Under the pieces are notes generated by a model that made no database searches, was not told the DNA's origin, and worked only from the letters and a program-made list of their open reading frames with translations. Shown here in pieces: positions 36,198 through 48,473 of a stretch of DNA of 64,000 bases. Positions within the stretch are counted from its first letter, which is position 1; each line of letters opens with the position of its first letter. The stretch lies in assembly GCA_947561715.1 (NCBI GenBank), contig OX387202.1, forward strand, positions 1,240,001 to 1,304,000, read 5' to 3'. This DNA comes from Ascidia mentula (Eukaryota > Chordata > Ascidiacea > Phlebobranchia > Ascidiidae). A program made the translations under genes and the position numbers.

Positions 36198-39100
36198 CTC
36201 CCCCCTCTATGTCGAGGCACTCCCGTGCAGACTTATGGGGAATAGCGCTGAGTGGGACGGCGATTTACGCGAAGGCGACTGGCAATTCCGTTGTCATCGC
36301 GAGAGTTCGGTGCCTGCGCATTTTCTTCGTTTTCGGTGATATGGGTCCAGGTCACCACTTGTGTCGTGGGGTCTCCCGTAGGTGGCAATGTCCGGACTTC
36401 CTCTTCCACGGTTGGTCGCCCCTCCGTCTTGTCCGCCCCTTCACCTTGAATTTGTTTGAGGCGATTATAATGGACGACTTTTCGGTGTCCTTCTTCGTCC
36501 TCGATCTCATACGTCACGGCTGACTTGATGTCCACCACTTTGTACGGGCCTTTGAACGGAAGGTGGAATTTCCTCGCCATCCCTGGCTTCACCGCGGGGT
36601 CTGACACTCGCATTATAGGCGGCGACCACCGCCGACAGCGCCTCATCCCAGCACCGTTCATCGCGCTGTACGTAATTCCGTATCATGGAGAGTATTGTTC
36701 GGTTGTTGCGTTCGCACGCACCGTTTCCTTGAGGATGATACGCGGTCGTCCGGGTCTTTCGGCAGCCCATCAACCGTGCTAGCTCTTTAAATAAAATAGA
36801 TTCAAAGTTTGCACCTTGATCGGAATGGATTACGTCCGGGACGCCGTGTACCGTAAACCAACGATGAAACATTGTCCCGGCTACGTCTTCTGCCCTTTGC
36901 GTCCTGAGTGGCCATGCGCGCACGTATTTAGTGAATATGTCGCATGCAACCAATACGTATTGATTACCACTGGAGGTCGCCGGAAGTGGCCCCATTATGT
37001 CCACCTCGACCCGCTCCATTGTTTGCATCTCCCCGGAAGGAACCAACGGAGCGCGGGGCCTTGCTGTAAACTTCTTACTTCTTTGGCAGTGGCGACAGGA
37101 ACGGACATATGCCTCAACATCGGTCCTCCAACCGGGCCAGAAGTGTCTTTCTTCGATCTTCGAACAGGTTTTTGCCATCCCGAGATGGCCACCGCCGAGT
37201 GGTGCGTCGTGCAAAACGGACATAATCGTTTCTCTGGTGGTCTGTGGAGTGATAAGGCGGTACACACACGCGCCCGGTTGATGTAAGGAGTCACTCGTTT
37301 GATACAACAAGTTGTTTTGAACGATTAACCGCCCGAATTGCCCCCAAAGGTGTTTGGTCATCGTCGAGGCAGACCTAACAGTTCGGTAAGGTGGTCTCTT
37401 GCCAAGGTTTAACCACCTAAAAGCCGGGGAAATTTCGGGGTCGTCGTGTTGGGCTTTACTTATTTCCTCGTATGGCAGTCCAATGGAGCGACGCAAGTCT
37501 AAGGAATAAACTTTTTCTGTACCGTTGCGACGACTGTTTGTGCCGTAGGAAGTGTTGACCGGAAATGGCATCGCTTCTTCCTCTTCATTGGTCAAGCGGC
37601 TTAGTGCATCGGCGTTGCCGTGTTTTTTTCCCGGGCGATGAATCAGTGTGAAGTCGTACTCTGCGAGGCGTTCAAACCAACGCGCACACTGGCCATACAT
37701 CTCCCGCGACTTCCACAACCACCGGAGTGACGAATGATCAGTCCGCAGGAGAAAGTGCCTGCCAAGCAAATAACACCTATACAATTTAACGGCGTATACT
37801 ACAGCTAACAATTCTTTTCGCGTAGTGGAATAATTGCGCTCAGCTTTCGATAGCGATTTGCTGCCATAGGCGATCACATGTTCTTTGCCATCTACTACCT
37901 GGGACAACACACATCCCACCGCGTTATTGGAAGCGTCGGTATCTAATACAAAAGTCGCTGAAAAGTCCGGGTGCTGTAGAATAGGTGCTTGTGTAAGGCG
38001 TCGCCTTAGTTCGTCGAATGCATCTTGTTGCTCTTCCCCCCATTTGAATGTTCGACCCTTTTCTGTAAGCTTGTGTAACGGACCAGCCACCCGAGCATAA
38101 TCTTTGATAAATCTGCGATAATAAGAAGTAAGGCCAACGAATTGTCGAATGTGTTTAACACTCCTCGGGGTAGGCCAGGAACTTACAGCATCTATTTTGC
38201 CGGGATCGCAAGACACTCCTTTATCGGAAATCACATGCCCCAAAAAACTTACTTGCGATTGAAACAAATTGCACTTGGTCGGTTTCAACGTGAGACCCGC
38301 CTCTACTAACCGATCGAGTACTCTACTTAAACGATCCATGTGCTCTTCAAAGGTAGTGGCATACACTATAATATCGTCGAGGTATGCCAAAGCGCCGCGC
38401 CATTCCATCCCGTTTAGAACTAGCCGCATTAATCTCTGAAAACTAGCCGCGGCATTGCACAGTCCCATGGGCATAACATTAAACTCGTAAAGTCCCATGT
38501 GCGAAGAAAAAGCGGTTTTCTCTCGGCAGTCATTCCGCATTGGAATCTGCCAATAGCCTGACTTAAGATCAAGAGTTGAGAAAAACTTCGCATGAGCCAT
38601 TTCGTCTAAACTATCGTCCACCCTTGGTATCGGATAGCTACACTTTTTCGTAAGAATGTTGATTTGCCGGTAATCCACACAAAACCTCGTCTCATCAGAC
38701 TTTTTCCGAACCAGAACGACGGGACTTGACCACGGCGATTGCGAAGGGCGCACCAAACCCTGTTGCTCCATCTCCCCGACAATTTCCTCCACTTTCCTTT
38801 TGTTTCCTGGGGCCATCCGTCGTGGCGGTTGTCGGACCGGTGCATGATCACCTGTATCTATCGCGTGTTCGGCCAAGTGGGTCCGACCGAGATCCCCTGC
38901 CTCTGTGCAAAACGCGGCTTGTTTCCTAGAAATTAATTCTTCGACACGTTTTTTCTGAGCGGACGTCAGTCCCTCATTAATTGAAACGGAATCTATAATC
39001 CTACCCGCTCCTGAGCGGCCGGCCTTTGGGGTTCGTTGCGCTGTTGTCGTGATCGAAGCAATATATTCACTGTTGATGCATCCTCTGTCTTCGCACTCAC

Positions 39101-40842
39101 AACCTGGCGGTGGAAAGGATTCCACTGCAACACAGTTGTCGTCAGACGAACATGTGATGTTGCCGGAGGTCAGTATCGGAGTCAGGCGAGCAACATGCGA
39201 ATCTGCAAGCAACCTCACCGGGTCGTCGGACAAATTTGCTAAAAATACCGGAACAGTTGCTTGCGAAGTTATAGTTACATAAGTTCCGCCGAGTAAACTA
39301 TTTCGGAGTGTGAAGTCAAGGTTTTTCTCAACAAGAACTTGCATCGCACTAGGGACATTTTCTGGGGGATTCCTTATGAATGAACCAACAACGCATACCT
39401 CTGAAAACGGTGGGATCGTCACATCTTCTTTTAGACGTACATCTGTGCGTTTACAGTGGAAGGGAGAAGAAAGTAGAGCCGCGGAACCCGATCCAACGTA
39501 GAACAACATTTTTTTGTAACAGAGTTGGCAACCGTTGCTCTGAATGAAGTCCAGGCCTAAAATGCATTCTTCTTGAATGTAGCGTGTCACGCACATTCTT
39601 TGCGATAAGCGTAACCCGCAAATCCTTACGTCAACATCGACAGCGCCGTCCATCAAAATAACTTCTCCGGAAGCGTTGACATACTTTGTTTCCAACGGTA
39701 AGGGTTGTAACACCCCATTAGGCGTAGCTTTAAGTGACTTATATACGCGACGGTTTAATACGCTTATTGTCGCGCCGGTGTCTACTAAAGCACACACGAT
39801 CCGATCTCCCAACAATATGTTCAGGTAGGGATTTTGTTTGTTCGTCTTGGCTATTCCTTGCACGGTAACCCGCGACTTACTTGGTGTCGGCCTTTGCTGG
39901 GCGGTGTTCACCACCTGCGATGGGGATTGTTGACTTGATGGTCTAAAAGGTGTAGATTTAATCGTCCTATCGCCGCCGCGTGGTCGACAACAATTTCTTG
40001 CCACATGGCCACGTACCCCACAGTTGTAGCAAGCGCTTGTAGACTTACTTGGGCGCAACCTTGGTGGTCCGGGTCGCTGGAGAACGTCGAAATCACGGCG
40101 CATGGCATCGAGCTCGTTACGAAAGCTATCAATAGATCGCTGCACATTCGAATTAAGCTCGACCAAAGTGTTTTGGAGTTCGACCAACTCAGGATTTCGG
40201 GTTGAACTTATCGATGTAACGGGAAGAGAGCCGTGTGACACATCGGACTCGACGACCATTTTAGCACAAACACTGAAATCCCGCTGTGGACACTTTTGTC
40301 TAACTGAGTCCACTAGTTGGTGGTCCTTGAGACCCCGCAATAAAGCGAGAAGCATCACCTCATTTTTAATGGCGGCGTCGGCTGCCCTCGGGTACGCACG
40401 GGCGGCTAAAGCTTCTATGGCATACACGAAAGTTCTACCGTCTTCTTGTGGCCCTTGGATTCGGTTGACCAACTGGATTCTTAGCGCGCATTGGCCAGTG
40501 GCGTTTACTCCGACTGCTTTGGCTTTAGTAACTATCTCTTCAAATTGCATTTCGTACAGATTATCGGCCCCGTTTTGAATATCCCATATAAAGTCTTTGT
40601 CAACATTTGTTAAGAAAAGGTGCTTCTTAACCTCTTCGGTAGCCTTTATGCTGGCGCAATAAGAATTAAAAACTTGTAAAAATGAGTTAAAATTGTCTCC
40701 GTTTCTAAAATGCGGGGGAGTCATGCCGATGTTAAAAGCCATCTTCCGGATCAAGAAAAAATATGACGAACCTTGGTCCTTTCTCGTGTGACAGGAACTC
40801 TTCTTCTGTGGTTGCAGCGTCCTAGCGTGCTCGCCAATTTCG

Positions 40843-41311
40843 TGTTACGCTTCTTAAAATAAACGCTTTCCTTGGTTCTCAGGACGCTGCATTCACGGCT
40901 AACCACAAGCCTGTTCCAGCACAACCGTTTAGAGAAAATCTTGTTCATAAAACCATAAAAATTGCACAGCCGAAACACAATCTCCCCAAAACAGTCTGCC
41001 CAACGATTTTTCTTAGCGTCTCGTGTTCGTCCGGTTTTTCTTTTCTCTCGCCAGTCATTGGCCCAACCGTGTCACGTGAGAAGGGAGCTAGCGCTACGAT
41101 ATCAAATCAACGTGCGGTGACTGGTGCGTTCGAGACACTTAAATAATAAATACAAAAATATAAATCAATACAAAACATTTAAGTGAACAGTTGGAAGGTG
41201 AAATAACAAAAGGTGAAAAAGAACGTGGCGTAAAAGAATACGTGATTTAACGAAAGCGTGAAACTTGGAAATGAAACGCAAACAAGTGGGCAAATTCTTT
41301 TGCGCTACACA
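40843..41311 (-). repeat. 5' LTR of the 35.7-41.3 kb element
   Basis: 469 bases, partner of 35729-36197. The internal side continues on the element strand as cgaaattggcgagcacgc, a candidate primer-binding region not assigned to a tRNA. Confidence 0.92.
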
Positions 41312-44158
41312 CACTGGCAAAATTAAGGAACCAATCTTACATCACAAATATTTTCACTATAACTTGACATGGTCTATCTTCGACTTCATCCATTCACGCA
41401 GCTGAAAGAATTCCACCCCATGTGCTTTAACATGCCTTGTGTAAGAGAATGAACTTTCAAGTTTTAAATCAGGTCATTATAAAAAAGGCGGACTTTGCGC
41501 CCAGTTGAAGAACTAATATATTTTTTACAATTTACGAACGTATTTGCGCACCAAGGTAGAAAGATTGGTAAATATTTGCCATAGTTCATAGAAGTAAATT
41601 GATTTGCAAAGGCGAAATGAAGAATTGTGCTTTATTATTAAAAATCAATTTAAAATATATGCCTGGCAGCTTCAGTAACAAATTGCTTGCTGGACTGCTT
41701 GTGCAACGTAGCAAATACAATTGTGTAGCGAAAAAGACAGCTTTGCTGGGCAGGAAATTTGCTGTTATTGAGGAAGATTGAGGACCATTGATGTTTGTCT
41801 TGGTCTCATCGGATTTTTTCCCACCATGTTTCTGTGGCAAACTTTCAATAGCATTTCACGTGACTGAGAGTTGTTCGGTTTGCCTGATACAACAGACTGA
41901 ACTTATTCACATTTACACTAACGTTAGCACAATTATTGTTAGTAACGAAACTTTGTATATATTTTGCACACATTATGCATGATATTTAGCAAATTCTTGG
42001 TCTGAATAAAATGTCAAAAAGTACAGGAATCAGTCTGTGGAATTCGGTGACCGGCGGAACTGTCTTGCGAATCAATATAATATATTCATGGAACACCAAA
42101 AGTAGTGAATCAACGCCAGTATAGGATCTTTTTTGTTTTCAAAAGAAATTTTAATTTTGCTTTTTGGCATTTTCATTGTCTGTGTAACAAGAAAAGCAAC
42201 AAAAAAACAAAAACCACAACAAAACCCATCAGTAAGTCCACTTTCGGGATCGCCAAGACAAAAATAGGCGATAAAAACGTTAAAAGTTTTTCTGCGAGTA
42301 GTCGTAGTCGCACAGGTAAGCAAGAAATGCCGATAGATAAACCCAAGGTGTTAGTAGACTATGGCAAAAAACGGGGAAGGAGCAAGGACAGTAACGTAGT
42401 CATGAGATAAGGCGATAACGCACACAAAATACAAAACAGTGAAGGATATAAAAGGCGATAAGTGTGTGGAAAGTCCTTGCAGCAGCAAAGACATTTTATC
42501 TGAGAGCATCGACAATGCGGATCTAAACGTCGTTAAGTGAGTGAGTTGTTTGCGGTTTTACACCATTGTATGGGAATGCTCGGTGTGACAGATCTCGTTT
42601 GTCGGAATTTAATACGCTGAATAGCTAACTGTATTTTGTTTGTGACAGTAAAAGATCGCCATAGCGGTTAAACTGTTGGTTTGTTATTTTAATTTACATA
42701 GTTGTGATCATTTATACGACGTCCGCATACAGCATAGTACATAGGAAGGTAACCAGTCACTTGTTGAAAATATTGCGTGATTGCAGTGAATCAAAATGAT
42801 GTTTGTCTCTAATTTTATGAATTTGAAATGCAACCAAATACAATCGAGTTTGAATATAATCGAATTAGAATGGAATCTAATAGAATGGTAAGAAAGAACC
42901 AAAGCGTTACATTATAAAGTGGCGGTCACGTGATCAGCGACAGAACAAATTCACGTCTTCCTTCCATTCGAATTTTTTTGTAGAATCTTTCTATTCCAAG
43001 GCTACAAACTCATCGCCTATAGGGAATAAGTTTAGTGTGAATATGGCTGACAGATGTGCGTGTATTTATATTGTGAAGAATATCACTAACTGAACCAACC
43101 ACATCCTCACAAGTTGAATTCACTTGTTCTCACTTTACACAATGACACTTATTATATTTTATTTATTTCCGAATTCCCTTGTGTGTAGATTTCATCTTCC
43201 CTAGTTTTGATCTGCAACTATAAACAACATTGGTCTGTTGTACGCTTGATTGTTTTTAAAATAAAAACTTTAACCGCTTTGTGCCCTCAATGTCACATTT
43301 GTTAAGGTAATGGTGGAAGGTCTGGAAATTCTGATGCAAATCTGAATTCTTCGAAGAGGTTTTATTTAGAAAGGTTGTAATAAATTAAACAAGACTTGAA
43401 AACCAAGTTTATTTGTGTCTCTGCGTTGTATATTTCAATTAAATATCCACTCGTCGTAAAACAAAATTTGTTACAAGGCGAAATAATTTATCACCAAATA
43501 TAATTCGCGTTTCGGCGAAACTTCTCCCTAAAATGCAATCTTTCTCTCAACCACTGTTCGCATCTAATTGAAGCTGAGTCCGACAAGCAGCTTTTCCGTT
43601 TTTTCCTTTCTTTGAAAACGAGAGAATCGAATGTAAACGTACTAATCCTGACCAAGTAATTCGCTGCTCGTGCATCTTAACTCCATTAAACCGAATAAAA
43701 CCGAGCACCAGGTTCACTACAGGGCGCGAACAGGACGAAATTTATCAGTTATAAGAACGAGGGACTCCGGACGCAACATGTTAATCACAAATGTACAAAT
43801 AAAAATACTGAAAATAAATCAACTGGTAAAGTGGTTTTAGAAATGACCTAAATGAAAAAAACCTAATTGTATTTTGCAGGTAATTGTCTCATGGTCATTA
43901 TAGCATGGCATTTATGTTGGAAACTACGTAAAACTCAGTCACGTCGTAAATATATAAACGGAATGAAACTGGTTCGAAACTCGTCATGGATCCATTTGTA
44001 ACGACTGACGGAGTTCTGTTTATACTTTTTACTTGCATTTAAGTTTGGTAAAAAGGCAAAGACATTTCGGATGCACTTGTACTGTTGAAGATCAATATCG
44101 CAGAGGAATGTTTAACGAAAATTTTGCGACCAACCGCAAACCTCTAACACCTAACCTA
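41312..44158. other. Intergenic, one weak exon candidate
   Basis: No recognised gene. One candidate is 42192-42410 on the plus strand: a pyrimidine-rich acceptor ending aacaag, then 72 codons of lysine- and serine-rich sequence (PISKSTFGIAKTKIGD) ending in TAA. It could be the last exon of an unidentified basic protein or chance. The rest is A+T-rich noncoding DNA. Confidence 0.35.
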
Positions 44159-44475
44159 CGCGTTTCGTGCTGCTTAGAAAACATTACGTGACAATATTCT
44201 TGGCGTGCTTGTCGAAGTCTGCTTGAAGTTCCGCATTAGTTTCCCCCCACACAGAACCAACGCGTTTGTTGCAGCTTAGAAAACATTACGTCACCACACT
44301 CTGGGCGTGCTGGTTCTGCTTGAAATTCCGCTTTAGTTTCTGCCACACACAAGGACCTACGCGTTTCTTGCAGTTTAGAAAACATTACGTCACTAAATTC
44401 TGGGCGTGCTGGTCGGACATTCTGGGCGTGCTAGTTCTGCCTGAAGTTCCGCATTGATTTCTGCCACACACATGG
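44159..44475. repeat. Tandem repeat of about 100 bases, three units
   Basis: The phrase cgcgttt followed by ttagaaaacattacg occurs at 44159, 44261 and 44360 (spacings 102 and 99). The third unit has a small internal duplication of attctgggcgtgct. Confidence 0.88.
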
Positions 44476-44759
44476 AAATAGTCAGGTGATTTTTGTGTTC
44501 TTGGTTAAGTTTATTCAACATTTCAGTCAAAAATGAATAGCAAGAGTCGGGAAATGACAAATCGCTCCCACCCACAACATAACGGTAAGTTGATTCAACT
44601 AATTATTTTCAACTGTTGTAAACTATACAACCAGAAGTCGTACAAAACAATCCTGATAGCTAACATCAGAGTAAAATAGTACAAAAGTAAACGTCAACAA
44701 ACGTTATAAAAAGCAAACATTCAACTAAGTCAGTTTGATAACCAGTTTTGGTGATCACC

Positions 44760-47606
44760 ATGAACAACTGCGATGACCTAAGTAAACTCCTGAAAAACAT
44801 AACATTGGGTGTAAAGACATCGTTTCTTCGAAAATGCGTGAAGGCTAAGGTACTATTACCATCAAATAGTAGAAAAGGCATTGATTTCGATCTGTTGCTT
44901 GTCCAACAGTCAAGAGGCATTGAAAAACAGATAAGAAAATTAAATCAGAACGGAATTAGCAAATGTACGTGGAGAAAGATCTCTCTGCACGACAAACAAA
45001 TACTTCTTGCGCGTAAACATCACGTATGGACCAAGTACAATTGGAAATTTTGGTGGCTTCATCAAAAACAAACCAAACTGAGAAAGTCGTTTTGCGCTGT
45101 CGGATGTGACAACAAGAACCGTTCCAAAGCAAGAAACAAGAAATCAAGGCAGAGATATTGCACACGTAAAACGAACTGCAAGTCCAAAGCAGCTTGCAAT
45201 GACGCTGAAAATAACATACTTGACAAATCCAGCCATCCGTTAGACCTTAACGCGAAACTTCTCCTATCGGGTGGCTTGAATTTTGTACCAACCCCTGGAT
45301 GGAGCAACAAGACCAAGGATTTAGAATGGCTAAATCTACAAAGACACATCAGAAACGTGGAATGGTCTAATGTGTTCCAAGATAAGTCCGCAGACAAAAA
45401 CCACCTAAAATTACCAAACAAACTGAAAATACCGAAATACTCACGACCCACCAAAGACCAGTTGGACGAAGAAACAATCGTCTACACAGAGCTCATAAGC
45501 TCGAAACTTCGTAATTTGGACCAACACGTTAGGGATTCATACAAATACAAAAACAACCTCTCTGTTCCCCTACGCCGCAGTTTACAACAACTGCAAAGGT
45601 TAGTTAGAAATAAGAGCATAGTTATTTGCAAGTCTGACAAAGACGGAAAAATTATTGTGATTGACTATAAGGATTACAACACTGTTATGGAAGCTCAGTT
45701 TGCAACATTTAAGAAATTAAATATGGACAAAATGGCTTTCCGCAAGCACTGCACGACGATCCACACCAAATGTGATCAGTACCTCAAGCAACTCCACGCT
45801 AATGCGGTTCTATCAGAAGAACTTCTGTTACATGTTGCAGGGATTAAAGTGTGTGGAAACAACTACCACCATGTATCCGGCCCAAGTGCAAAGTTTTTTG
45901 CGAACACAGATGCGGCGTACGCTTACCCTTTGTTTAAAACACACAAGCTGACGAAGGCACAGCTTAAGTCTGCCACGATTTTTGACATTCCGGTCCGACT
46001 CGTACAAGCAGCGGGGAATACCTGTACGTCTCGCGTCACAGCAATGCTGGAATATATACTGCAACCCATCGCAGTCAACTATTGTAAGTCCCTAGTCAAT
46101 GAACACTGCAGAGACAGTGCCCATTACGTACAAGAGGTTCTTGATTGGAAAAGTGAAAACACCCACAGAGCACAACAACTAAAGTCAAGGCTGTACATAA
46201 CAGCTGCAGACGTTGTTGCACTTTATCCGAATCTACCTCGGACTCTGATCAAAGACGCCCTCAAGGAAGCACTGTATGAACAATCACGTTTCAATGACGA
46301 AGGCAGAAGGCAGTTGGCAGACCTCATTAGCTATACCATGGAAAACATCATCACGGTGCATGGAGGTACGTTTTATACGCAAGTTAAAGGAATAATTACT
46401 GGAGATAACCACTCAGTATCCGTAGCCAACATTGCCCTACACTATGCAATAAAACCCCTGGCAAAGTCGTTGAAACACTCAGAATTGTTTAAAAGGTATA
46501 TAGACGATATAATTTGGATAGCAGGTGGAAAAGCTGTCAACCGCAGCATTCAATCATCTGTTGGGAGAGCACTGGCCAAACATAATTTAAAATTAACTTT
46601 TCGCACCATTTGTACTGCGGATGCCGGAGAAGAATTGGAGTTCTTAGATGTGAAGCATGTTACAAGCACAAACCATCCATTCGGGTTTGTTATAAAAGAC
46701 TTCACGAAAGCAACAGCAGCACACCGGAAGTTCCTCCACGGTGCCTCTCACCACCCCTTGTGGGTCTACAGTGCGATCGTAAAGGGTGAGGCTATCAGAC
46801 TTCGCAGGACAAATGAACGAGAACAGGATTTCCACGACAGCCTACAAAAATTGCAACGTAAATGTGTTCAATCACACTTCCCCCAAAACGTTGTCAGACT
46901 GGGTATAACGAAGGCATTGCAGTGGATAGAAGATGACAGCAACTCAACCATCCGCACTGCACACAAAAAGGACGATCCCTGCGTGTGGGCCACGGGGTTT
47001 CCTAAACTCATTAAGCTCACAGAAAAAGAAAGATCACTCAAGCATAGTGCAATGGTCGCCTACAAAAGACCACCGACACTATCTTGTATACTAACCAACT
47101 ACAAACGTATTGCACTTTCTGAAGATCACACTACTGTTCGAGGTAGTTCTGGCCCTTGTGGACATTGCAGTTTATGTGGTTGCCACGGAAAAGGGAAAGA
47201 CATGGTTCCAGCTATGTCCTATATCTCCCTCCAGACCAGCACAACAAACCTCCAACAAAAGTTGACTAGCCAGAATTATGGCATATACGTAGCAGTGTGC
47301 ACGCTGTGTGAAAGCAAATACGTGGGCCAAACTAAAAATAGTTTCGCCGTTAGGTGGCGTGGCCACAGAGCAAATTGGAGGAGCTTTTCCATTGCCAAAG
47401 GGGATGACAACGTAGCTCTGCTAAAGCACTACGCAACCCAGCACAAGTCCACTTTTGCAAATCAACCGAACATGGCGGATTGTTTTTATGTAATTTTTGT
47501 GGAACAACCACATTTTCGGGATTTAGACATGTGCGAGGCAAAGTGGTTTCACCTTACAGGTGCCACCATTAACATACAAAAAATGATATTGCCTAGGGTG
47601 CGTTGA
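44760..47606 (+). CDS. Penelope-like element protein: reverse transcriptase with C-terminal GIY-YIG endonuclease
   Basis: An uninterrupted 948-codon frame starts at the ATG at 44760. It encodes a PLE polyprotein that copies the element's RNA into DNA and nicks the target. Features in order are a basic N-terminus, a DKDG motif (about residues 293-296; DKG is the known PLE hallmark), RT motif A with ADVVALYPNLP (Asp about 484), motif C YIDD (about 580-583), a linker with CGHCSLCGCHG (from about 800) and a GIY-YIG nuclease starting YGIYVAVC (Gly about 841), with YVGQT, RWRGHR and the terminal EQPHFRDLDMCEAKW. The nuclease is C-terminal, so it is a canonical PLE and not the permuted Naiad type. 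All catalytic residues I can check are present, so it may be recently active. A hammerhead-like fold lies 330 bases after the stop. Confidence 0.93.
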   Translation: MNNCDDLSKLLKNITLGVKTSFLRKCVKAKVLLPSNSRKGIDFDLLLVQQSRGIEKQIRKLNQNGISKCTWRKISLHDKQILLARKHHVWTKYNWKFWWLHQKQTKLRKSFCAVGCDNKNRSKARNKKSRQRYCTRKTNCKSKAACNDAENNILDKSSHPLDLNAKLLLSGGLNFVPTPGWSNKTKDLEWLNLQRHIRNVEWSNVFQDKSADKNHLKLPNKLKIPKYSRPTKDQLDEETIVYTELISSKLRNLDQHVRDSYKYKNNLSVPLRRSLQQLQRLVRNKSIVICKSDKDGKIIVIDYKDYNTVMEAQFATFKKLNMDKMAFRKHCTTIHTKCDQYLKQLHANAVLSEELLLHVAGIKVCGNNYHHVSGPSAKFFANTDAAYAYPLFKTHKLTKAQLKSATIFDIPVRLVQAAGNTCTSRVTAMLEYILQPIAVNYCKSLVNEHCRDSAHYVQEVLDWKSENTHRAQQLKSRLYITAADVVALYPNLPRTLIKDALKEALYEQSRFNDEGRRQLADLISYTMENIITVHGGTFYTQVKGIITGDNHSVSVANIALHYAIKPLAKSLKHSELFKRYIDDIIWIAGGKAVNRSIQSSVGRALAKHNLKLTFRTICTADAGEELEFLDVKHVTSTNHPFGFVIKDFTKATAAHRKFLHGASHHPLWVYSAIVKGEAIRLRRTNEREQDFHDSLQKLQRKCVQSHFPQNVVRLGITKALQWIEDDSNSTIRTAHKKDDPCVWATGFPKLIKLTEKERSLKHSAMVAYKRPPTLSCILTNYKRIALSEDHTTVRGSSGPCGHCSLCGCHGKGKDMVPAMSYISLQTSTTNLQQKLTSQNYGIYVAVCTLCESKYVGQTKNSFAVRWRGHRANWRSFSIAKGDDNVALLKHYATQHKSTFANQPNMADCFYVIFVEQPHFRDLDMCEAKWFHLTGATINIQKMILPRVR

Positions 47607-47935
47607 TGTGTTTTCTTAAAAATCGTTCTCTCTTTTTTATTGCTTTTAATCGTTTTAATGGCTACATGTTTTTTCGTGTTTTTCGTGTGTGTTTTTAAGG
47701 TGGTTTTACGCCGTTCGACTTATCGCCGCGTTCCTTATCTCCACCCGCGTCTGATGCGGTTTCTCCACAGTGTACGCAAATCTCTTACCTTCTCATGCAA
47801 GGCGGGTAACTCAGTGTTTTGCCTTCGCACAGTAGCATTGCAAGAGGTCGAAGTTGTTGTTGTTTTTTATCACTAGCCCTTTCTCTAATGTTGCTGTTTT
47901 TCAGACGTTTTTATATCATTTAATGTGTTTACTGA

Positions 47936-47974
47936 AGGAACTGAAGATGCCCATTGGGCGAAATATATATTCCT
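47936..47974 (+). ncRNA. Hammerhead-ribozyme-like motif, tail of the intact PLE
   Basis: AGGAA (47936-47940) pairs with TTCCT (47970-47974) as stem I. Between them are CTGAAGA, a stem II GCCC-ATT-GGGC, then GAAA and a very short stem III around TATATA. One extra T lies between the CTGANGA core and stem II, so it departs from the canonical fold. The copy at 49802-49845 has a different stem I that still pairs. Confidence 0.6.
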
Positions 47975-48150
47975 GATTTATAAGCCAGGCTGATCCTGTA
48001 TAAAAAGCTACTGCTTTTTTTAGTATTATAAAATAAGTTGCAGTGATCGCTAGGCCTGCATCTGCAGTTTTGGGTAGATCCCAATATTTCAATTTTTGAA
48101 GTCAAAACATTCAATTGATTTGTTTTGTGCATGTTATCCAAACCTAACAA

Positions 48151-48287
48151 CAGTTTATGAGGAACCACAAGTACCAGAAGAAAACAATGATTTTTCAAAG
48201 TTACGTTCAGAACTTAAGAGAATGAAGACTTTGCTGGTGGTGTTGGTTGTGATTGTACTGATATTTATTGGCACGACACTCGCCATG
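48151..48287 (+). CDS. Transmembrane exon of a probable type II membrane protein
   Basis: The reading frame gives a short acidic stretch (VYEEPQVPEENNDFSK), a basic turn (LRSELKRMK) and a hydrophobic segment TLLVVLVVIVLIFIGTTLAM that spans a membrane. The donor gtaagt follows in phase 0. The likely acceptor is aacctaacaacag just before 48151. Basic residues before the hydrophobic segment predict a cytoplasmic N-terminus (type II). The next phase 0 exon is the fibrinogen-like one at 50201, so I infer a membrane-anchored fibrinogen-domain receptor. The first coding exon is not identified. Confidence 0.55.
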
Positions 48288-48473
48288 GTAAGTTTGTTAT
48301 CTGATTTTACTTTGTCTGTTGACGATAAAGACGGGATATTTCCATATTACTGCGTGCTGGTTGGCGGCCAAGAATCTCTTGGTTAGAGAGTAAGATTTGG
48401 AAATGAAAACCACGCAACAATAAACATTTCACATGATAAGCAATGTGGAGCCAATAATATGAATTTGTGTATA

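Larger units (their letters stand above)
35729..41311 (-). mobile_element. Near-complete Ty3/gypsy LTR element
   Basis: Two 469-base LTRs flank a long gag-pol on the minus strand. Parts, from high to low coordinates, are gag from the ATG at 40742, a CCHC knuckle CYNCGVRGHVARNC (about 40010), protease ALVDTGATISVLN (about 39790), RT with YLDD (about 38390), RNase H (about 37960-37570) and integrase with a GPY-type tail (about 37300 to 36430). A polypurine tract AGAGGGGGGAG directly precedes the 3' LTR. About two differences between the LTRs indicate a young insertion. It looks almost whole, with about one apparent interruption. No clean target duplication was found. The gag is related to that of the element at the right edge. 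Confidence 0.93.
44500..47990 (+). mobile_element. Penelope-like element, apparently intact
   Basis: The unit comprises a 5' region, the 948-codon protein and a 3' tail ending near the hammerhead-like motif at 47936-47974. The 5' border is uncertain. The tail motif is shared with the neighbouring partial copy that ends near 49855, which supports the 3' border. Confidence 0.7.

Noticed and set aside
35721-41315. ACACT at both sides of the young gypsy element as its target duplication
   Set aside because: It does not abut both LTR ends. Three extra bases intervene on the left, so it is likely chance.
43960-43990. tRNA B-box-like ggttcgaaa
   Set aside because: There is no A box at the right distance and no cloverleaf.
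44760-47606. The large RT protein as a Naiad-type PLE or a LINE
   Set aside because: The GIY-YIG domain is C-terminal, not N-terminal as in Naiad. There is no apurinic-type endonuclease as in LINEs, and the DKDG and linker motifs are PLE-like.
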